Positions 17,477 to 26,318 are shown, counted from the stretch's first letter. The stretch: DNA of 64,000 nucleotides from Streptomyces sp. AM 2-1-1 (GCF_029167645.1 NZ_CP119147.1:6404501-6468500); one strand, 5' to 3'. A program made the numbers and translations. The notes: generated from the sequence alone by a model not told the origin.

Positions 17477-18316
17477 CTACGCGTCGTCGGTGCGGCGCCA
17501 GGAGGTCACCGGGCCGGGGTCGGCCGGGTTCGCCGGGGAGATCCAGAAGGCACGTCCGGACACCGCGTCGAACTGCGCGCCGTAGCGCCCGTCGCCCGAG
17601 GACCGGCCGGTGAGCCGGCGTCCGATCCACGGAGCCAGGTGCTGCCGGGCGAAGCGCACGTCCTCGACCCTGCGGATACCCCAGTGGACGGGCACCACGG
17701 CCCCCATCGGGGTCCGCCAGTCGCTTTCCGCCGGCAGGCCCAGCGTCTGCCAGACCGCCTCGGCGACCCTGCTGTGTCCCTCGGCGGTCAGATGGAGCCG
17801 GTCGATGTCCCACAGCCGGGGGTCGCCCAGTGACGGCGCGCCGTAGAGATCGGCGACCACCGCGCCGTAACGGCCGGCCAGGTCGTCGACCAGTGCGAAG
17901 AGCTCTTCCATGCGCGGCCGGAAGCGGTCCAGCACCGGGCCGCTCCGTCCCGGGCTGCGCATGAGGACGAGCGTCTTGCACGACGGTGCGAGACGCTCCA
18001 CGGCCTCCTCCAGCCGCGCCCGCACCATGCCCATGTCGCACTTGGGGCGGAGGGTGTCGTTGAGACCGCCGACGAGGGTCACCACGTCCGCCTGCAACGC
18101 CGCGGCGGCTTCCACCTGCTCGTCGACGATCTGGCCGATGAGCTTGCCGCGCACGGCCAGGTTGGCGTACCGGAAGCCGGGGGCGCGGGCCGCCAGCCTG
18201 GAGGCGAGCACGTCGGCCCAGCCCCGGTAGGAACCGTCCGGCAGGAGATCCGACATGCCCTCGGTGAAGGAGTCACCGACCGCGACGAAACTGGTGTATG
18301 TGGCATTCATTTCCAT
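17477..18316 (-). CDS. SGNH/GDSL hydrolase family protein
   Basis: 279 aa. Block I is FVAVGDSFTEGMSD with the nucleophile Ser in GDSFTEG (about residue 16), Block II contains NLAVRGKLIG, Block III is VGGLNDTLRP and Block V is DRLHLTAEGHSRVAEAVW with the catalytic Asp and His. The last 60 residues form a C-terminal addition (WGIRRVEDVRFARQHLAPWIGRRLTGR) often seen in Streptomyces members. No signal peptide, so an intracellular esterase or lipase is likely; the substrate is unknown. ATG 18316 (MEMNATYTS) and ATG 18310 are both possible starts. Confidence 0.9.
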   Translation of the reverse strand: MEMNATYTSFVAVGDSFTEGMSDLLPDGSYRGWADVLASRLAARAPGFRYANLAVRGKLIGQIVDEQVEAAAALQADVVTLVGGLNDTLRPKCDMGMVRARLEEAVERLAPSCKTLVLMRSPGRSGPVLDRFRPRMEELFALVDDLAGRYGAVVADLYGAPSLGDPRLWDIDRLHLTAEGHSRVAEAVWQTLGLPAESDWRTPMGAVVPVHWGIRRVEDVRFARQHLAPWIGRRLTGRSSGDGRYGAQFDAVSGRAFWISPANPADPGPVTSWRRTDDA

Positions 18317-18495
18317 GGCTCGGCGATCGTATCGCGGCGACCCGACCCCGCCGGATCTCCGGCCCGGGAATGCACCCGGGCGGAAGATCCGGCCTGCCCG
18401 TGCAGCGTCCGGATGCGACGGGCAGGCACGCGGTCGTGGTCGTGGTACGCCCCCGTGCGGCCGTACGCGCGCCCCCGGCCAGGACGGGAACCGCG

Positions 18496-19515
18496 TCAGG
18501 GCGACTGCGGTCGTCCGACCAGCTCGCGCAGTACGTCCTCCATGGTGACCGTGCCGACCAGGCGGCTGTCGTCGTCCAGCACCGCCGCGAGGTGGGTTCG
18601 GCTGCGCCGCAGCGCGGTCAGTACGTCGTCGAGCGGGGCGGCCGCCCGTACCCGGGCGATGGGACGCATCGCCGACACCGGGAACGGCACGTCACGGGGA
18701 GCGGCGTCCAAGGCGTCCTTCACGTGCAGGTAGCCGAGTATCCGCTGCTCGCCGTCCATGACCGGGAAGCGCGAGAATCCCGTCTCGGCGGAGAGCCGTT
18801 CCAACTCCTCGGGAGTCGTCCCCACCCGTGTGGAGACCATCCGGCCGATCGGCATGGCCACGTCCCGCACCGGGCGGCTGCCCAGCTCCAGGGCGTGCCG
18901 CAGTCGCTCGGCCGACCGGTCGTCCATCAGTCCCGCGTCGCCGGAGTCACGCACCAGCCGCGCGAGCTGATCGTCCGAGAAGGTCGCGGAAACCTCGTTC
19001 TTCGTCTCCACCCTCAGGATCTTCAGCAGCAGGTTCGCGAACGCGTTGATCGCGAAGATCACCGGACGCAGCGCCCTGGCCATCGCCACCAGCGGTGGGC
19101 CGAGCAGCAGGGCCCCCTTCGCCGGGTCGGCCAGCGCGATGTTCTTGGGGACCATCTCACCGAGCAACATGTGGAGGTAGGTCGCCACCGTCAGCGCGAT
19201 GACGAACGACAGCGGATGCACCGCACCGTGCGGCACTCCCACCGCGTCGAACACCGGCTCCAGCAGATGGGCGATGGCGGGTTCGGCGACGATGCCCAGC
19301 ACCAGGGTGCAGAGGGTGATGCCGAGCTGGGCCGCGGCGAGCAGCGCCGACACGTGTTCCAGGCCCCACAGCACGCTGCGGGCCCGCCGGTTTCCGGATT
19401 CGGCCTCCGGCTCGATCTGGCTGCGCCGTACCGAGATGAGGGCGAATTCCGCGCCCACGAAGAACGCGTTCACGACCAGCGTCAGCAGGCCGATGAAGAG
19501 CTGGAGAACGGTCAT
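18496..19515 (-). CDS. CNNM/CBS transmembrane protein (HlyC/CorC family)
   Basis: 339 aa from ATG 19515. The N-terminal CNNM (DUF21) domain has membrane segments LFIGLLTLVVNAFFVGAEFA, AQLGITLCTLVLGIVAEPAI and HPLSFVIALTVATYLHMLLG followed by the signature GEMVPKNIALADP. Two CBS domains follow (about 195-335; RMVSTRVGTTPEELERL, FPVMDGEQRILGYLHVKD). The C-terminal CorC/HlyC domain is lacking. The family exports or senses Mg and Co ions. Its start overlaps the stop of the upstream paralogue by 4 bp (ATGA), so the two are translationally coupled and may work as a heteromer. Confidence 0.92.
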   Translation of the reverse strand: MTVLQLFIGLLTLVVNAFFVGAEFALISVRRSQIEPEAESGNRRARSVLWGLEHVSALLAAAQLGITLCTLVLGIVAEPAIAHLLEPVFDAVGVPHGAVHPLSFVIALTVATYLHMLLGEMVPKNIALADPAKGALLLGPPLVAMARALRPVIFAINAFANLLLKILRVETKNEVSATFSDDQLARLVRDSGDAGLMDDRSAERLRHALELGSRPVRDVAMPIGRMVSTRVGTTPEELERLSAETGFSRFPVMDGEQRILGYLHVKDALDAAPRDVPFPVSAMRPIARVRAAAPLDDVLTALRRSRTHLAAVLDDDSRLVGTVTMEDVLRELVGRPQSP

Positions 19516-20852
19516 CGGGCATCCTCCGTCAGCGGATCCTCGCCCGGGAGCGGCGCGTGCAGCAGGGCGCGTGCGGCGCGACGCCCGGAGGCGTCCACGA
19601 CGTCGATGCGCCACCCGGTCAGTTCCACTCTGTCGCCTTCCCGCGGAATGCGTCCGACCTCGTGGGCGACGAGCCCCGCGAGGGTCTCGTACGGTCCGTC
19701 CGGCGCGCGCAGACCGATCGTGCGCAGTTGGTCGGTGCGCGCAGCGCCGTCGGCCGACCAGAGGGTGCGGCCGTCGGCGTCCTCACCGGCGGGTGCCAGA
19801 TCGGGTGTCTCGTGGGGGTCGTGCTCGTCGCGTACCTCGCCGACGACCTCCTCGACGATGTCCTCCAGGGTCACCACACCGGCCGTCCCGCCGTACTCGT
19901 CGATGACCACGGCCATCGCGAGATTGCGGCCGGAGAGACGGTCGAGCAACTTGTCGACGTTGAGGGTCTCCGGTACCAGGAGGGGTTCCCGCAGCAGGTC
20001 GGAGACGCTTCTGCGGGCCCGCTGGTCCGCGGGCACCGCGAGGACGTCCTTGATGTGGGCGACGCCCACGACGGTGTCCAGGCTTCCGCGGTAGACGGGG
20101 AAGCGCGACAGACCGGTCGCCCGGGTCGCGTTCGCGACGTCCTCGGCGGTCGCCTGCACGTCCAGTGCGATGACCTGGACGCGGGGCGTCATGACGTTCT
20201 CCGCCGTGAGCTCGGCCAGGTTGAGGGTGCGGACGAACAACTCGGCGGTGTCCGCCTCCAGCGCCCCCTCCTTCGCGGAGTGGCGAGCCAGGGCCACCAG
20301 CTCCTGCGGGCTCCTGGCGGAGGCCAGCTCTTCGGCCGGTTCGAGGCCGAACCGACGCAGGATGCGGTTGGCGGTGTTGTTGAGATGACTGATGAAGGGA
20401 CGGAAGACGGCGGTGAAGGCCCGTTGCGGTGTGGCGACGGCTTTGGCGACGGTCAGCGGCGAGGAGATCGCCCAGTTCTTGGGGACGAGCTCACCCACCA
20501 CCATCAGCACCACCGTGGACAGGGCCGTCCCGATGACCAGCGCCACCGAACTCGACACGCTGGAGGAGAGGCCGATCGCGACCAGCGGTCCGCGGATGAG
20601 CTTGGCGATGGACGCTTCGGAGAGCATGCCGACCACCAGATTGGTGACGGTGATGCCGAGCTGAGCCCCGGAGAGCTGGAAAGTGAGGCTGCGGACGGCC
20701 TTGAGGGCACCGGCCGCGCCCCGCTCGCCGCGCTCGACGGCCCGTTCGAGGTCGCCGCGCTCCACGGTGGTCAGAGAGAACTCGGCGGCGACGAAGGCGC
20801 CGCAGGCGAGCGAGAGCAGCACGGCCACGAGCAGCAGAAGCACTTCGGTCAT
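19512..20852 (-). CDS. CNNM/CBS/CorC_HlyC transmembrane protein
   Basis: 446 aa. CNNM domain: VLLLLVAVLLSLACGAFVAAEF, SGAQLGITVTNLVVGMLSE and TVVLMVVGELVPKNWAISSP. Two CBS domains follow (VMTPRVQVIALDVQATAEDV; FPVYRGSLDTVVGVAHIKDVL) with the bridging NLAMAVVIDEYGGTAGVVTLEDIVEEVVGE block. The C-terminal CorC_HlyC domain ends with GWRIDVVDASGRRAARALL. It is the longer, complete member of the pair, and the shorter paralogue follows with an ATGA overlap. Family role: magnesium/cobalt homeostasis (MpfA/CorC). Upstream lies a long 5' leader with a strong inverted repeat. Confidence 0.93.
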   Translation of the reverse strand: MTEVLLLLVAVLLSLACGAFVAAEFSLTTVERGDLERAVERGERGAAGALKAVRSLTFQLSGAQLGITVTNLVVGMLSEASIAKLIRGPLVAIGLSSSVSSSVALVIGTALSTVVLMVVGELVPKNWAISSPLTVAKAVATPQRAFTAVFRPFISHLNNTANRILRRFGLEPAEELASARSPQELVALARHSAKEGALEADTAELFVRTLNLAELTAENVMTPRVQVIALDVQATAEDVANATRATGLSRFPVYRGSLDTVVGVAHIKDVLAVPADQRARRSVSDLLREPLLVPETLNVDKLLDRLSGRNLAMAVVIDEYGGTAGVVTLEDIVEEVVGEVRDEHDPHETPDLAPAGEDADGRTLWSADGAARTDQLRTIGLRAPDGPYETLAGLVAHEVGRIPREGDRVELTGWRIDVVDASGRRAARALLHAPLPGEDPLTEDAR

Positions 20853-21331
20853 CGGTTCACCTCCGTCCCATGATCGGGCAGCGGACGGAGGATCGCGCGA
20901 TGGTCGCGATGCTGGGGGGTTCGGCTACTGGGAGGCTCGCCCATGGGCGGACGCTCACACCTTTCTCGGCAGAAGGTCGGATGCACTGACCGGCGCGGTG
21001 GTCGCCGTACCTGATCGCCTTGCCTGATCGAGGTCGATCACCGCGCCGGTCACAGAGAGACATCGTAAAGGATCGGCAAAGGAGGAAGAGGGGCCCGGAC
21101 CCCGACCCGGTCAAGGGTCGCCGACCCGGTCGGACTGCGCCCGGCGTCCCGTCGGAGCGTCACCGGGCCGGTGGGACGGTGCACGGCGCCCGGTCGGAGG
21201 GCCCCGCGTCAGTTCGGGGGTCCTCCGACCGACCGGCCGGGTGCGGGCCCGGCCCCATGGTCGCAGGTCGGCAGTCGGTCGCGATCGCCCCAGTCGGTTC
21301 GTCGGGCCTTGGTCGGTCCCCGGTCCGCCGC
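20853..21331. other. Intergenic before CNNM operon
   Basis: 479 bp containing the leader element described separately. The remainder (21068-21331) is GC-rich, with GGTCGGAG/CCGGTCGG-like runs, and I see no gene in it. Confidence 0.4.
20987..21067 (-). promoter_or_regulatory. Putative promoter and structured leader of CNNM operon
   Basis: On the minus strand a -10-like TACGAT (21062-21067) would start transcription near 21055. The transcript would begin at once with TGACCGGCGCGGTG (21039-21052), which pairs perfectly with CACCGCGCCGGTCA (20987-21000), a 14-bp closing stem around a 38-nt interior that itself contains the inverted repeat TGATCGA/TCGATCA. The remaining leader to the start codon is about 135 nt. 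It does not match an RNA family that I recognise (not a clear M-box). Confidence 0.4.
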
Positions 21332-21766
21332 TCAGTGAGGCAGGTGCTTCACCCATCGGCTCCACCGGGATTCCGGCTCATACCCCGCCGCGCGCCAGGC
21401 ATGCTGGGCACGCGCGTTGTCGTCGAGGACCATCGCGTCCCCGCGCCGGCCGCCGAGGCGCACGAACCGTTCCTCCGCGGCGGCCAGCAGCGCGGTGGCC
21501 ACCCCGCGCCGGCGCTGCGCGGGATGGACGGCGAGCCGGTAGAGGTGGCAACGCCATCCGTCGAATCCGGCGATCACCGTCCCGGCGAGCCGGCCGTCGC
21601 ATTCCGCGAGAAGGAGGCATGCGGGATCGCGTTCGACCAGGCGTACGACCCCGGCCCGGTCGTCGCTGATGCTCGTCCCCTCGGCGGCCACCTTCCAGAA
21701 GGCGAGGACCTCGTCCAGATCCGCTCGGGTGGCGGCGCGTATCGAAAGATCATCCATGTGCTGCAT
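21332..21766 (-). CDS. GNAT family N-acetyltransferase
   Basis: 144 aa from ATG 21766 (MQHMDDLSIRAATRADLDEV), chosen because GAGG precedes it; ATG 21757 is an alternative. GNAT hallmarks: GRLAGTVIAGFDGWRCHLYRL (beta-4/5), LAVHPAQRRRGVATALLAAAE (acetyl-CoA pyrophosphate loop R-R-R-G-V-A) and AQHAWRAAGYEPE (C-terminal motif). The substrate is unknown. It is divergent from the small gene at 21947 across 180 bp. Confidence 0.88.
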   Translation of the reverse strand: MQHMDDLSIRAATRADLDEVLAFWKVAAEGTSISDDRAGVVRLVERDPACLLLAECDGRLAGTVIAGFDGWRCHLYRLAVHPAQRRRGVATALLAAAEERFVRLGGRRGDAMVLDDNARAQHAWRAAGYEPESRWSRWVKHLPH

Positions 21767-21946
21767 GCCCTCACCCAATCCTGCGCGGTCGACCAGGCCC
21801 TCCACCACCCCCGCTCCGGAGCCGGGCCCCCGCGGTCTCCGGAAGCCGACGGACTCCCCTCGGATCCGAACCCGCAGGCGGGTCCGGTGCGCCGTCGCCC
21901 ACCGGTGGCCTTGCCCCGGCGGTCCGGGCGACGCTAGCGTGGGACG

Positions 21947-22162
21947 GTGCCCAGAACCCCGCTCAACACCCCAGCGGACCAGGTCCTCGCAGCCGAGGCC
22001 GCCCGTCGGCGGAGGGCGAACACGAGCCCCTCCGTCGAAGAACGCGTGCACCCCGACGGGGAAGACGTCGGCCACGCGTTCGTCGAAGCGGCCGCCGACT
22101 TCATGCAGCGCTACGAATCGGTCTTCGCCGAGGAGTTCGGGAGGGAACGCGTCGCGCGCTGA
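21947..22162 (+). CDS. Small hypothetical protein (71 aa)
   Basis: 71 aa from GTG 21947. I do not recognise a named domain. The protein is charged and alpha-helical looking (EAARRRRANTSPSVEERV, then AFVEAAADFMQRYESVFAEEF), without a membrane segment or signal peptide. Codon use follows the genome's strong G/C third-position bias, which supports it as real. It lies 255 bp upstream of a Fic-like gene on the same strand. An antitoxin role is conceivable from position and size but has no sequence support. Confidence 0.6.
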   Translation: MPRTPLNTPADQVLAAEAARRRRANTSPSVEERVHPDGEDVGHAFVEAAADFMQRYESVFAEEFGRERVAR

Positions 22163-22417
22163 AAGCGGGCAGTCCCCTTTCAGCAGCCTCGATCCGTGGG
22201 CCGCCGTCCCGCGGTGCGGTGCGTCCGGCGGGACGGTGCGTCCGGCGGGATGCGCCGAGACGGGAGAGTGCCGCACCCGTGCGGGCCGACCGGTGCGCGA
22301 CGGGTTCGCCCCGGTCCGGGACTGGGGAATACTGACTGCGGAACCGACGGGCCCCCTCGTGCGAGCCTCTCGGGTGACAGCACCGGCACGCTTCTCTCCC
22401 CGAGACGGTCTCCCCGC

Positions 22418-22831
22418 ATGGAACACCACGATTCATCCGCATCGCCGTCGGACGGCCCCGAGAACCTGCGCATCGATCTCTCCTGGCTGCTCATGGTGGC
22501 CGAGCATCGGACCCCGGGCGACCCGCACGTCGCCGACTGGGGAGCCCTCGTCGCGGCGGTCAGCCGCCACGAGGCGGAGATCTTCGGCAGCCCCGTCTAC
22601 GCCAGCCCTCATGCGCGCGCGGCGTCCCTGCTCCAACTGCTGCTGCACGTGCCGGCGTTGGAACACTCCAACGCGATGTTCGCCTCTGCCGTGGCGTACG
22701 GCTACCTGGTCGCCTCCGGGTTGCGCGTCCATACCTCGCCCGACCGCGTACGCGACCTCGCCCGCCTGGTGAAGGAGGGCAAGGCCGGCGTGCGCGACAT
22801 CGCGGACGAACTGCACCACTGGTGCGCATGA
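22418..22831 (+). CDS. Fic/Doc-like protein with degenerate catalytic motif
   Basis: 137 aa, resembling Streptomyces proteins annotated as Fic family toxin component (core IDLSWLLMVAEHRTPGDPHVADWGALVAAV, then HARAASLLQLLLHVPALEHS, SNAMFASAVAYGYLVASGL and TSPDRVRDLARLV). Fic/Doc enzymes transfer AMP or phosphate to target proteins through an HxFx(D/E)GN(G/K)R loop. Aligning the invariant Asn gives PALEHSNAM here: the catalytic His position is Pro and the Arg position is Met, so ordinary Fic catalysis is doubtful. Start ATG 22418 is the best in-frame choice although the ribosome-binding site is weak. Family assignment rests on recalled similarity. Confidence 0.6.
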   Translation: MEHHDSSASPSDGPENLRIDLSWLLMVAEHRTPGDPHVADWGALVAAVSRHEAEIFGSPVYASPHARAASLLQLLLHVPALEHSNAMFASAVAYGYLVASGLRVHTSPDRVRDLARLVKEGKAGVRDIADELHHWCA

Positions 22832-22922
22832 GCCAGAGGGAGCGGACCGAGGAGTGGCCGGCGCCCGACGGCGGGCCCGACCCCGGTCCGCCGCTCTGCC
22901 GGGCCACCTCCACCCGGCGCCT

Positions 22923-23609
22923 CTACCGGCACCCCCACGTCCCGCCCAACTCCGGCGACAGCCACGTCCGCGCCCCCGTACGGAAGTCGGCGGGCCGCAG
23001 CGAACCCGCGCCCGCCGGCAGCACGCCCAGAAGCGGGGCCCCCGCCGCGACCGGGAGGTCCTCCACATTGCACCGCGTGGCCAGATCGGGGTCGGCGGGC
23101 ATACTGCCGATCACCACACCCGGGCACGCCAGGCCCCGGGCCCGCAGGGCCTCCGCCGTCAGAGCGGTGGCGTTCAGCGTGCCGAGTCCGGGGGCCACCA
23201 CCAGCAGCACCGGCGCCGCCAACAGCCGGGCAGCGTCGGCCAGCGTGGCCCCCTCGTCGTCGAACCGTACGAGCAGCCCGCCGGCCCCTTCGACCAGCAC
23301 CAGATCGTGCTCCGTCGCCAGTTTCTGCGCGGTCTCGGCGATCTCGTACGGGCGTACGGGGGAAAGTCCGCTCCGGCGGGCGGCCGTGGCGGGTGCCAAC
23401 GGCTCCGGATACCGGGCCAGTTCGACCGCGGTCACCTCGCCGCCGGCCAGTCGCGCCACCTCGGCGGCGTCACCGTGGTCGCCGGGGGCGAGCCCGGTCT
23501 GTGCGGGCTTGAGCACCGCGACACGGCCGCCCGACGCGGCGGCGACCGCCGCGGTCACGATCGTCTTGCCGATCTCGGTGCCCGTGCCGGACACCACCAG
23601 AACGGTCAT
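22923..23609 (-). CDS. bioD: ATP-dependent dethiobiotin synthetase
   Basis: 228 aa from ATG 23609 (MTVLVVSGTGTEIGKT), which has GGAAGG 6 nt upstream; ATG 23615 would instead overlap the bioA stop as ATGA. The P-loop is SGTGTEIGKT, followed by the substrate Lys in VLKPAQTG and the GAGGLLV block. It closes the ureido ring of dethiobiotin from 7,8-diaminopelargonate, CO2 and ATP, the penultimate step of biotin synthesis. Last gene of the bioB-bioA-bioD series. Length is normal (about 225-240 aa). Confidence 0.95.
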   Translation of the reverse strand: MTVLVVSGTGTEIGKTIVTAAVAAASGGRVAVLKPAQTGLAPGDHGDAAEVARLAGGEVTAVELARYPEPLAPATAARRSGLSPVRPYEIAETAQKLATEHDLVLVEGAGGLLVRFDDEGATLADAARLLAAPVLLVVAPGLGTLNATALTAEALRARGLACPGVVIGSMPADPDLATRCNVEDLPVAAGAPLLGVLPAGAGSLRPADFRTGARTWLSPELGGTWGCR

Positions 23610-23611
23610 GG

Positions 23612-24904
23612 TCATCCTTCCCGCGCCGCGGCGCACACGGCACGGCAGATCCGCGCCACGTCCTCGTCGTCCGTCACGTACGGCGGCATCGTGTAGACGA
23701 GGTCCCGAAAGGGCCGCAGCCACACCCCTTCGCGCACCGCCGCTCGGGTCGCCGCCGCCATGTCCACCTCGTGGTCGAGCTGCACGACCCCGATCGCGCC
23801 CAGCACCCGTACGTCCACGACTCCCGGCTCCTCGGCGGCCCGGGCCAGCCCTTTCCGCAGCCCCGCGCCGATCCGTGCCACCTCGCCCCGCCAGTCCTGG
23901 CCGAGCAACAGGTCCACGGAGGCGCAGGCGACCGCCGCGGCGAGCGGGTTGCCCATGAAGGTCGGCCCGTGAGCCAACACCGGTACGTCGCCGCGCGAGA
24001 TCCCCTCGGCCACCGCGAGGGTGCACAAGGTCGCCGCCATGGTGAGGTAGCCACCGGTCAGGGCTTTGCCGACGCACATGACGTCCGGCGACACCCCGGC
24101 GTGGTCCGCGGCGAACAGCCGCCCCGTGCGGCCGAACCCGGTGGCGATCTCGTCCAGGACGAGCAGCACGTCGTGCGCGTCGCACGCTTCCCGCAGCACC
24201 CGCAGATAGCCGGGGGAGTGGAAGCGCATTCCGCCCGCGCCCTGCACGACCGGCTCCACGATCACCGCCGCCAACTCGTGAGCATGACGGGCGATCAGCC
24301 CACGGAGATGGTCCGCGTAGGCCGGGTCGACCTCCGCGTCGAAACCGTCCGGCGGCGCATCCGCGAAGACCTGACGGGGCAGCGCCCCCGACCACAGCTC
24401 ATGCATTCCGCCCTCGGGATCGCATACCGACATCGGCTGCCAGGTGTCACCGTGGTATCCGCCGCGCCAGGTCAGAAGCCGTTGTTTGGCGGGCCGGCCG
24501 GCCGACCGCCAGTACTGGAGACACATCTTCACCGCCACTTCGACGGAGACGGAGCCCGAGTCGGCGAGAAAGACGTGCTGCAGGGGGCCGGGGGTGATCT
24601 CCACCAGCCGCGCGGCCAGTCGGACGGCGGGCTCATGGGTGAGACCGCCGAACATGACGTGGCTCATCCGATCCAGTTGTCCGCGTGCCGCGTCGTTGAG
24701 GACCGGGTGGTTGTAGCCGTGCACCGCCGACCACCAGGAGGACATGCCGTCCACCAACTCGTCCTGCCCGTCGACGGGTTCCGCGAGGCGCAGCCGGACA
24801 CCGGAGGCCGACTCCACGATCAGCGGCTCCTGCCGGCCCGGCATCGGTCCGTACGGATGCCAGACATGGGCCCGGTCGAGCGCCCTCAGCCGGGAGGGCG
24901 ACAA
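23612..24904 (-). CDS. bioA: Adenosylmethionine-8-amino-7-oxononanoate aminotransferase
   Basis: 430 aa from TTG 24904, which gives the usual short N-terminus before [16 protein letters not shown] longer frame begins at ATG 25012, inside the end of bioB, but its extra 36 codons have clearly weaker G/C third-position bias and contain a terminator-like hairpin, so I prefer the TTG. Class III aminotransferase motifs: [41 protein letters not shown] (PLP Asp region) and [17 protein letters not shown] with the PLP Lys. It transfers the amino group of SAM to KAPA, giving diaminopelargonate. Confidence 0.94.
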   Translation of the reverse strand: MSPSRLRALDRAHVWHPYGPMPGRQEPLIVESASGVRLRLAEPVDGQDELVDGMSSWWSAVHGYNHPVLNDAARGQLDRMSHVMFGGLTHEPAVRLAARLVEITPGPLQHVFLADSGSVSVEVAVKMCLQYWRSAGRPAKQRLLTWRGGYHGDTWQPMSVCDPEGGMHELWSGALPRQVFADAPPDGFDAEVDPAYADHLRGLIARHAHELAAVIVEPVVQGAGGMRFHSPGYLRVLREACDAHDVLLVLDEIATGFGRTGRLFAADHAGVSPDVMCVGKALTGGYLTMAATLCTLAVAEGISRGDVPVLAHGPTFMGNPLAAAVACASVDLLLGQDWRGEVARIGAGLRKGLARAAEEPGVVDVRVLGAIGVVQLDHEVDMAAATRAAVREGVWLRPFRDLVYTMPPYVTDDEDVARICRAVCAAAREG

Positions 24905-24962
24905 CCCCCCTACCGGGTCACCGGACGGGCCCGGTCCGCAGCCCCGTGGGGAGGAAGAGAGA

Positions 24963-24992
24963 GGGGCCGGCCGGACGGAGCCGGCCGGCCCC
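24963..24992 (-). terminator. Hairpin between bioB and bioA
   Basis: A perfect 12-bp stem, GGGGCCGGCCGG pairing with CCGGCCGGCCCC around a 6-nt loop, lies 13 nt past the bioB stop and is followed on the minus strand by CTCTCTTCCTCC. It looks like a terminator or attenuator that would reduce read-through from bioB into bioAD. Confidence 0.7.
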
Positions 24993-25004
24993 GGAACGTA
25001 CGCC

Positions 25005-26318
25005 TCAGGCATTGGGAGCGAGATCCGTCCCCGCACCCCGCCGGCGCACGGACACCAGGTCCGGGCGCGCCCCCTGATCCGCGTGGCGCGCCGTACCGGC
25101 CCCGGCCGACCCAGCGGTGACCCCGCCCGGATCGGCCGCCGAGGAACGCCCGGACGAGGAGGCCTGCGCCGAGAGGGCCTCCGAGCTGCCTCCGTCCTGC
25201 GCCGGGGCCGGGGTCGCACCGCCGCACGGCGCACAGCCCCCGGCCGCCTCCGTCCCGCCTCCGCAGCCGCCGGCGTCCGTGTGCGCCCCGCAACCGGCAC
25301 CCGCGCCGGCCGCCGCCCGGTGGCCGGGCAGCGTGGTGGTGCCCGCGCCCTCCACCTCGAACCCGGCATCGGCGATCATGTCGAGATCCGTCTGACCGGC
25401 CTGCCCCTCGCTGGTCAGGTAGTCGCCCAGGAAGATCGAGTTGACCAGGTGCAGCGCGAGCGGCTGCATCGACCGCAGATGCACCTCGCGGCCACCGGCG
25501 AGCCGTACCTCCACGTCCGGGCAGACGAACCGGACCATCGCCAGGATCCGCAGACACCGCTGCGGCGTCAGATTCCACTCCTTGGCCAGCGGAGTGCCTT
25601 CGAACGGGATCAGGAAATTCACCGGTACGGAGTCGGGGTCGAGTTGACGGAGGGCGAAGACCACGTCGACCAGATCGCCGTCGCTCTCGCCCATGCCCGC
25701 GATCAGCCCGGAACAGGCCGACAGGCCGGCCCCCTGGGCGTGCCGCACGGTCTCCACCCGGTCGGCGTAGGTGTGGGTGGTGGTGATGCCGCCGTAAGTG
25801 GCCTCGGAGGTGTTGAGGTTGTGGTTGTACGCGTCCGCTCCCGCCGCGCGCAGCCGCTCCGCCTGCCCGTCCGAGAGCAGCCCGAGGCAGGCACACACCT
25901 CGACACTCTCGTTCTGGTCCTTGATGGCTTCGATGGTCCGGGAGACCCGGTCCACGTCGCGGTCCGTGGGGCCCCGGCCGCTCGCCACCAGGCAGACCCG
26001 CTTGGCACCCCCGGCCACCCCCGCGGCCGCCGCGCGTGACGCCTCGTCGGGCTTCAGCCAGGAGTACTTGAGGATGCCGGCCTCGGAGCCGAGGCGCTGC
26101 GAGCAGTAGGAGCAGTCCTCGGGGCACAGCCCCGACTTCAGGTTGACCAGGTAGTTGAGTTTCACCCGGCGCCCGAACCACTGCCGGCGCACCCGGCCCG
26201 CGGCGGCCACCACGTCGAGCAGTTCCTCGTCGGAGGTCGCCAGTACGGCGAGCGCCTCTTCACGGGTCGGCGGTTCGCGCCGCAGCCCCTTGTCCACCAG
26301 CGTGCTCAGGAGGTCCAT
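25005..26318 (-). CDS. bioB: Biotin synthase with Cys/Gly-rich C-terminal tail
   Basis: 437 aa from ATG 26318 ([17 protein letters not shown]), the usual actinobacterial start, with AGGA upstream; ATG 26348 would add ten residues. The radical-SAM motif is [13 protein letters not shown] (CxxxCxxC). Other blocks are [59 protein letters not shown] and the Arg-bearing [13 protein letters not shown] of the [2Fe-2S] site. The enzyme inserts sulfur into dethiobiotin. After the barrel (about residue 330) comes a roughly 100-residue low-complexity tail with CGAH, GGCGGG and GGCAPCGG. First gene of the minus-strand bio series, divergent from bioF. Confidence 0.96.
   Translation of the reverse strand: MDLLSTLVDKGLRREPPTREEALAVLATSDEELLDVVAAAGRVRRQWFGRRVKLNYLVNLKSGLCPEDCSYCSQRLGSEAGILKYSWLKPDEASRAAAAGVAGGAKRVCLVASGRGPTDRDVDRVSRTIEAIKDQNESVEVCACLGLLSDGQAERLRAAGADAYNHNLNTSEATYGGITTTHTYADRVETVRHAQGAGLSACSGLIAGMGESDGDLVDVVFALRQLDPDSVPVNFLIPFEGTPLAKEWNLTPQRCLRILAMVRFVCPDVEVRLAGGREVHLRSMQPLALHLVNSIFLGDYLTSEGQAGQTDLDMIADAGFEVEGAGTTTLPGHRAAAGAGAGCGAHTDAGGCGGGTEAAGGCAPCGGATPAPAQDGGSSEALSAQASSSGRSSAADPGGVTAGSAGAGTARHADQGARPDLVSVRRRGAGTDLAPNA

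Noticed and set aside
20870..21060. M-box (Mg) riboswitch upstream of the CNNM operon
   Set aside because: The conserved core is not visible; only an unclassified structured leader is reported.
25012..25012. ATG 25012 as bioA start
   Set aside because: It would add 36 residues with weak codon bias, overlap bioB and contain a terminator-like hairpin; TTG 24904 matches the family length.
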